Shown here: positions 61,240 to 64,000 of the stretch, one piece after another
Layout of the letters: each line of letters starts with the position of its first letter
Numbering within the stretch: the first letter of the stretch is position 1
Assembly: GCA_030998225.1 (NCBI GenBank)
Contig: JAPYXD010000608.1
Location: 5,486,501 to 5,550,500 of the forward strand
DNA: 64,000 bases
Source of the DNA: Diplolepis rosae
Lineage: Eukaryota; Arthropoda; Insecta; Hymenoptera; Diplolepididae
Direction: 5' to 3'
The notes under the pieces: generated by a model
Seen by the model: only the letters and a program-made list of their open reading frames with translations
Database searches by the model: none
What the model was told of the DNA's origin: nothing
Made by a program: the position numbers and the translations under genes

Positions 61240-61842
61240 GATACAACAATAGGAGTCGTCAGAAGCGACAGATTCAAATCAAATATTCATCAAACACATG
61301 TGTATATACTTTAATAATGTTTGTTAATTTTAACAAATTTTGAGTAAAAGTATTTAAATTAATGACCCCGCATAATAATAAACGAATTTAGATAAAATTT
61401 ATATTAACTAAATTAGGCACTTTGGATGACCTCCGCGTACTCATTATAAAAATGAATAAAATATATTCAAGACAATTATTTTCATATGTTTTATTTAATT
61501 TAACATCAACCGTATGTATCAGGGTTTAGAACGCGTTTGAGAGCATTGACAAGTTTTATGAAACGCGGGAAAGTTTTTAATACGTATTTAATGGTCGATA
61601 AATAAGTTGCTGGGTGCATCTTAAAGAGCGTTCGAAATGAAATTAAATACGAGTTTGGCATGTATTAAAGAGCATTAACAAGTTTTATCTTAAAGAGCGT
61701 TCAAAATAAAATTAAATATGTGCTAATACCCGTATTCAATGTGGTCATTTTAAACGTTCTTTGAGATGAACCGGGAACCTAATTTAGCAGCCCTTTCCAC
61801 TTTTTAAATACATTCCCGCGTAAAATGAACCCGTTTTCAAGA
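61240..61842. repeat. no gene; loose tandem phrases
   Basis: AT-rich with repeated CTTAAAGAGCGTTC(G/A)AAAT phrases at about 61619 and 61689 and ATTAA(C)AAGTTTTATC; probably a decayed tandem repeat. No gene seen. Confidence 0.4.
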
Positions 61843-61904
61843 GGTGGACGAATTTCCTCAAGACCGTGAACAATACGGATTTAAGACGGAGCTGTGTTTA
61901 TTGG

Positions 61905-61965
61905 GCAGTATATATAAACTTCTCGAGACTGGCCTTCAAACTTCACTGTTCTTCTTCTCAATCAG
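61905..61965 (+). promoter_or_regulatory. possible core promoter (TATA box)
   Basis: CAGTATATAAACTTCT holds a good TATA box (61908-61915). About 28-30 bp downstream lies CTTCACTGTT, close to an arthropod initiator. Following frames of 60-106 codons (to 62309) are unrecognised, so the target is unknown. Confidence 0.3.
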
Positions 61966-62309
61966 TTTTCTTTTTGACTTGAAACAGAGTGTGTTTCCTA
62001 GTTTATTTGTGTCGCTTTTCTGTGTCGCTTCTGTGTCCAAAAGGAAGAAGTTTTCAACAAATCAACAAAAAATTTAAAATTCAACTTCTTTTACCTTCTT
62101 ACTCGGTATTTGTGCTCTACGTACTTTTTCTAAGGTTATTTGTCTCACCCACAACATTTTGGATGCTCAAATTATTACCGAATTGTAATATGGTAGAATC
62201 TTTTGTAGAGCTTTGTGCTCTGTGTATACACGGAGAACGGTATTTGTCAAAAAATACCAAACTATTTGAAAACGTATGCAAAATTCTAAAGCTACCCACT
62301 TTTTTCTAA

Positions 62310-64000
62310 TAATACAACAATTACATAGTGCAATTTCTATTGAAGAATATTCTAAATTACCGATAAAAATCCCCATCTAGATGATGAAGTAAATGAAATT
62401 ATTTAAAAAATGTTCTATTAATTAAAAGTAAAATAAATACAGTCCAGAATTAAATATTTTTGTACGTGCTAATGAATGTTTCAGCAATAGCCTAATAATC
62501 GAAAATAAACTAAGTATGCTTAAAGTATTTAATTAATTATTCAATTGTCATAAAGTTCTTAAAGCTGAAAGTGAATATTATTTTGCTGGGCCTTAGGTGC
62601 TAAATTGAGCGTGAATAATACTGAAGCACGGAAATTTTCATTACAAAGAGTCACGCCCCAATCGTTAAAGTTTGTGGAGATAATAATAAGTTCAACTATT
62701 CAAGTTAAATTTTGAAGACAGATATTCAGTTACGTCGATTAGGGGTTACGTAAATCCTATAAGAGGCGTAAACATAGTAAATAAATGATAAATACAGTAT
62801 TGAAAATCTTTGCATTAAACTTCTACTGGATGTAATAAAAGAGTTTTTTCTCAATCACGCATGTAAAATGTAATGGTCATTAATTTAAATATTTTTTTAA
62901 CACAAAATAAATGAAATTTGAAATGGATGCCTAATAATTTTTTATGATTTACGAAACTACTAATTTTGAATTATTTTGTGCATATTTACGTGCACTAAAA
63001 TTAGTAATATTTTTTACAGTATTGTATAAGTGTTTTTACAAAACCTACCTTCAATGTTTCTTCTTTTGTGCCTCATAATAATGTGTAAAAACACTTTCCA
63101 ATATAGTTTGTAAAAAAAGGTACTTTACGCATTAACAGACAATGTAATGCGTACACTGAAAAAAAATATTAATAAATCTATAGCATTTCCGCTAAAAGCA
63201 TGTACATTATTGGTTTAAAAAATTTCATCGCAATCGCCTATTTTGCGCAATTGTATTACAAATAACAACTCAGTAAGAAGAGGTTGATTGAACCGAATTA
63301 AAATTTCTCAACATATCAATTCAGATGAATGCTAAACCAATTTTGCTTCTATTCGAATTTAATTGAATTTATTCTGAAGCAATTCAAATTATTTTATTTC
63401 AATTCATTCCAATCCTCAATAAAAATTAATCCTCCCTAATGCTGTTAAACGGAATAAGAAGTTAAATAAATTCAATTTGATTACACCATATTCGGAGACC
63501 TCAAAATGCCATCTAATGCGTTTTGTTCAAATACATTCTCCTGGCGATAGGAAATAAACCGCACTTAATTTTTTTGTATAATTCAAGGAGAACCATTGTA
63601 TTTTGACGTAAAACTATTAAAACGTACTACTACTACAATATATACTACTTTAGTACATACAAAAATATTCAGGTAGCAAGTTCAACAAGCCAAGAAAATT
63701 TCCATCTTGTCAAATGTCAGAATGGCAAGAAGCTTGTTTTTTTAAGAACAATCAATAGAATTATTAAAAGATAAGGGTAGGGAAGGTAAAGAAATTTGAA
63801 AGTACTTCTTTCTGATTTAAAGCTTTTCTGTTTTAGCTGTTTATTATTTTAACACTATTTAGTAGAAATTGAGAGAAAGAGTGTGTTTCGCTGAATTTTA
63901 TGCCCTTTGTGCTTGTAAGCTGGAAGTGAAATACCATGTTGTAGTACTGTACAGTAAGGTCGAATCCTCTTTTTCCCAAGCTCGTTCCTCGTTTTAAGCT
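62310..64000. other. AT-rich, no gene recognised
   Basis: No open frame of interest. At 63152-63210 ACACTGAAAAAAAATATTAA followed by AGCATTTCCGCTAAAAGCAT resembles one end of the MITE at 28763-28950, without its partner end. Confidence 0.45.

Overview
This window looks like an AT-rich insect nuclear genome. It has split genes with GT-AG introns, at least four mariner copies, THAP and ISL2EU transposase remains, LINEs carrying an RNase H domain, and many foldback and MITE-type elements. There are no bacterial operons, rRNA genes or convincing intact tRNA genes. Hymenoptera is possible from the mix of families, but I cannot fix the order.

Layout. (a) 1-4000: fragments of mariner, a Ty3/gypsy retroelement whose integrase is split by an inversion, a possible hammerhead-like core, and a decayed copy of an arthropod dispersed protein family. 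(b) 4143-19808, minus strand: five phase-consistent exons of a MALT1-like paracaspase gene (death domain, Ig1, Ig2). The caspase part should lie left of the window. Its third intron, about 14.5 kb, holds nested transposons: a pogo-like transposase fragment, foldback elements, an ISL2EU pseudogene, a LINE interrupted by a 142-bp satellite, a mariner and a 73-bp tandem repeat. (c) 19.9-26 kb: a short inverted repeat with two X-box-like palindromes just upstream of MALT1, then TTAA-flanked foldback elements, a THAP-domain exon and a 600-bp palindromic element. (d) 26740-29464: a large palindrome with arms of about 776 bp. Each arm carries the same 3'-terminal coding exon, and two younger transposons have inserted into the arms. 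(e) 33.5-36.3 kb: a 5'-truncated LINE with RT, RNase H and zinc knuckle. (f) 37.5-45.3 kb: MITEs, a 1.27-kb foldback element, a Mutator-like pseudogene and a MULE fragment. (g) 45513-53492: an 8-kb hAT transposon bounded by a perfect 8-bp target duplication and with terminal inverted repeats of 2.3-2.85 kb, far longer than the usual 10-30 bp. (h) 53.7-60.3 kb: a broken THAP-domain gene with a Tc1-like MITE in its intron, a LINE deletion derivative that joins endonuclease to RT thumb, and three mariner copies, one keeping a 230-codon ORF despite losing its middle. (i) 60.3-64 kb: mostly AT-rich sequence with no recognisable gene.

The only convincing host gene is MALT1, plus possibly the THAP genes and the exon duplicated in the 27-29 kb palindrome. 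Almost everything else is mobile DNA in successive layers. The two most unusual structures are the giant-TIR hAT and the 2.7-kb palindrome with captured exons.
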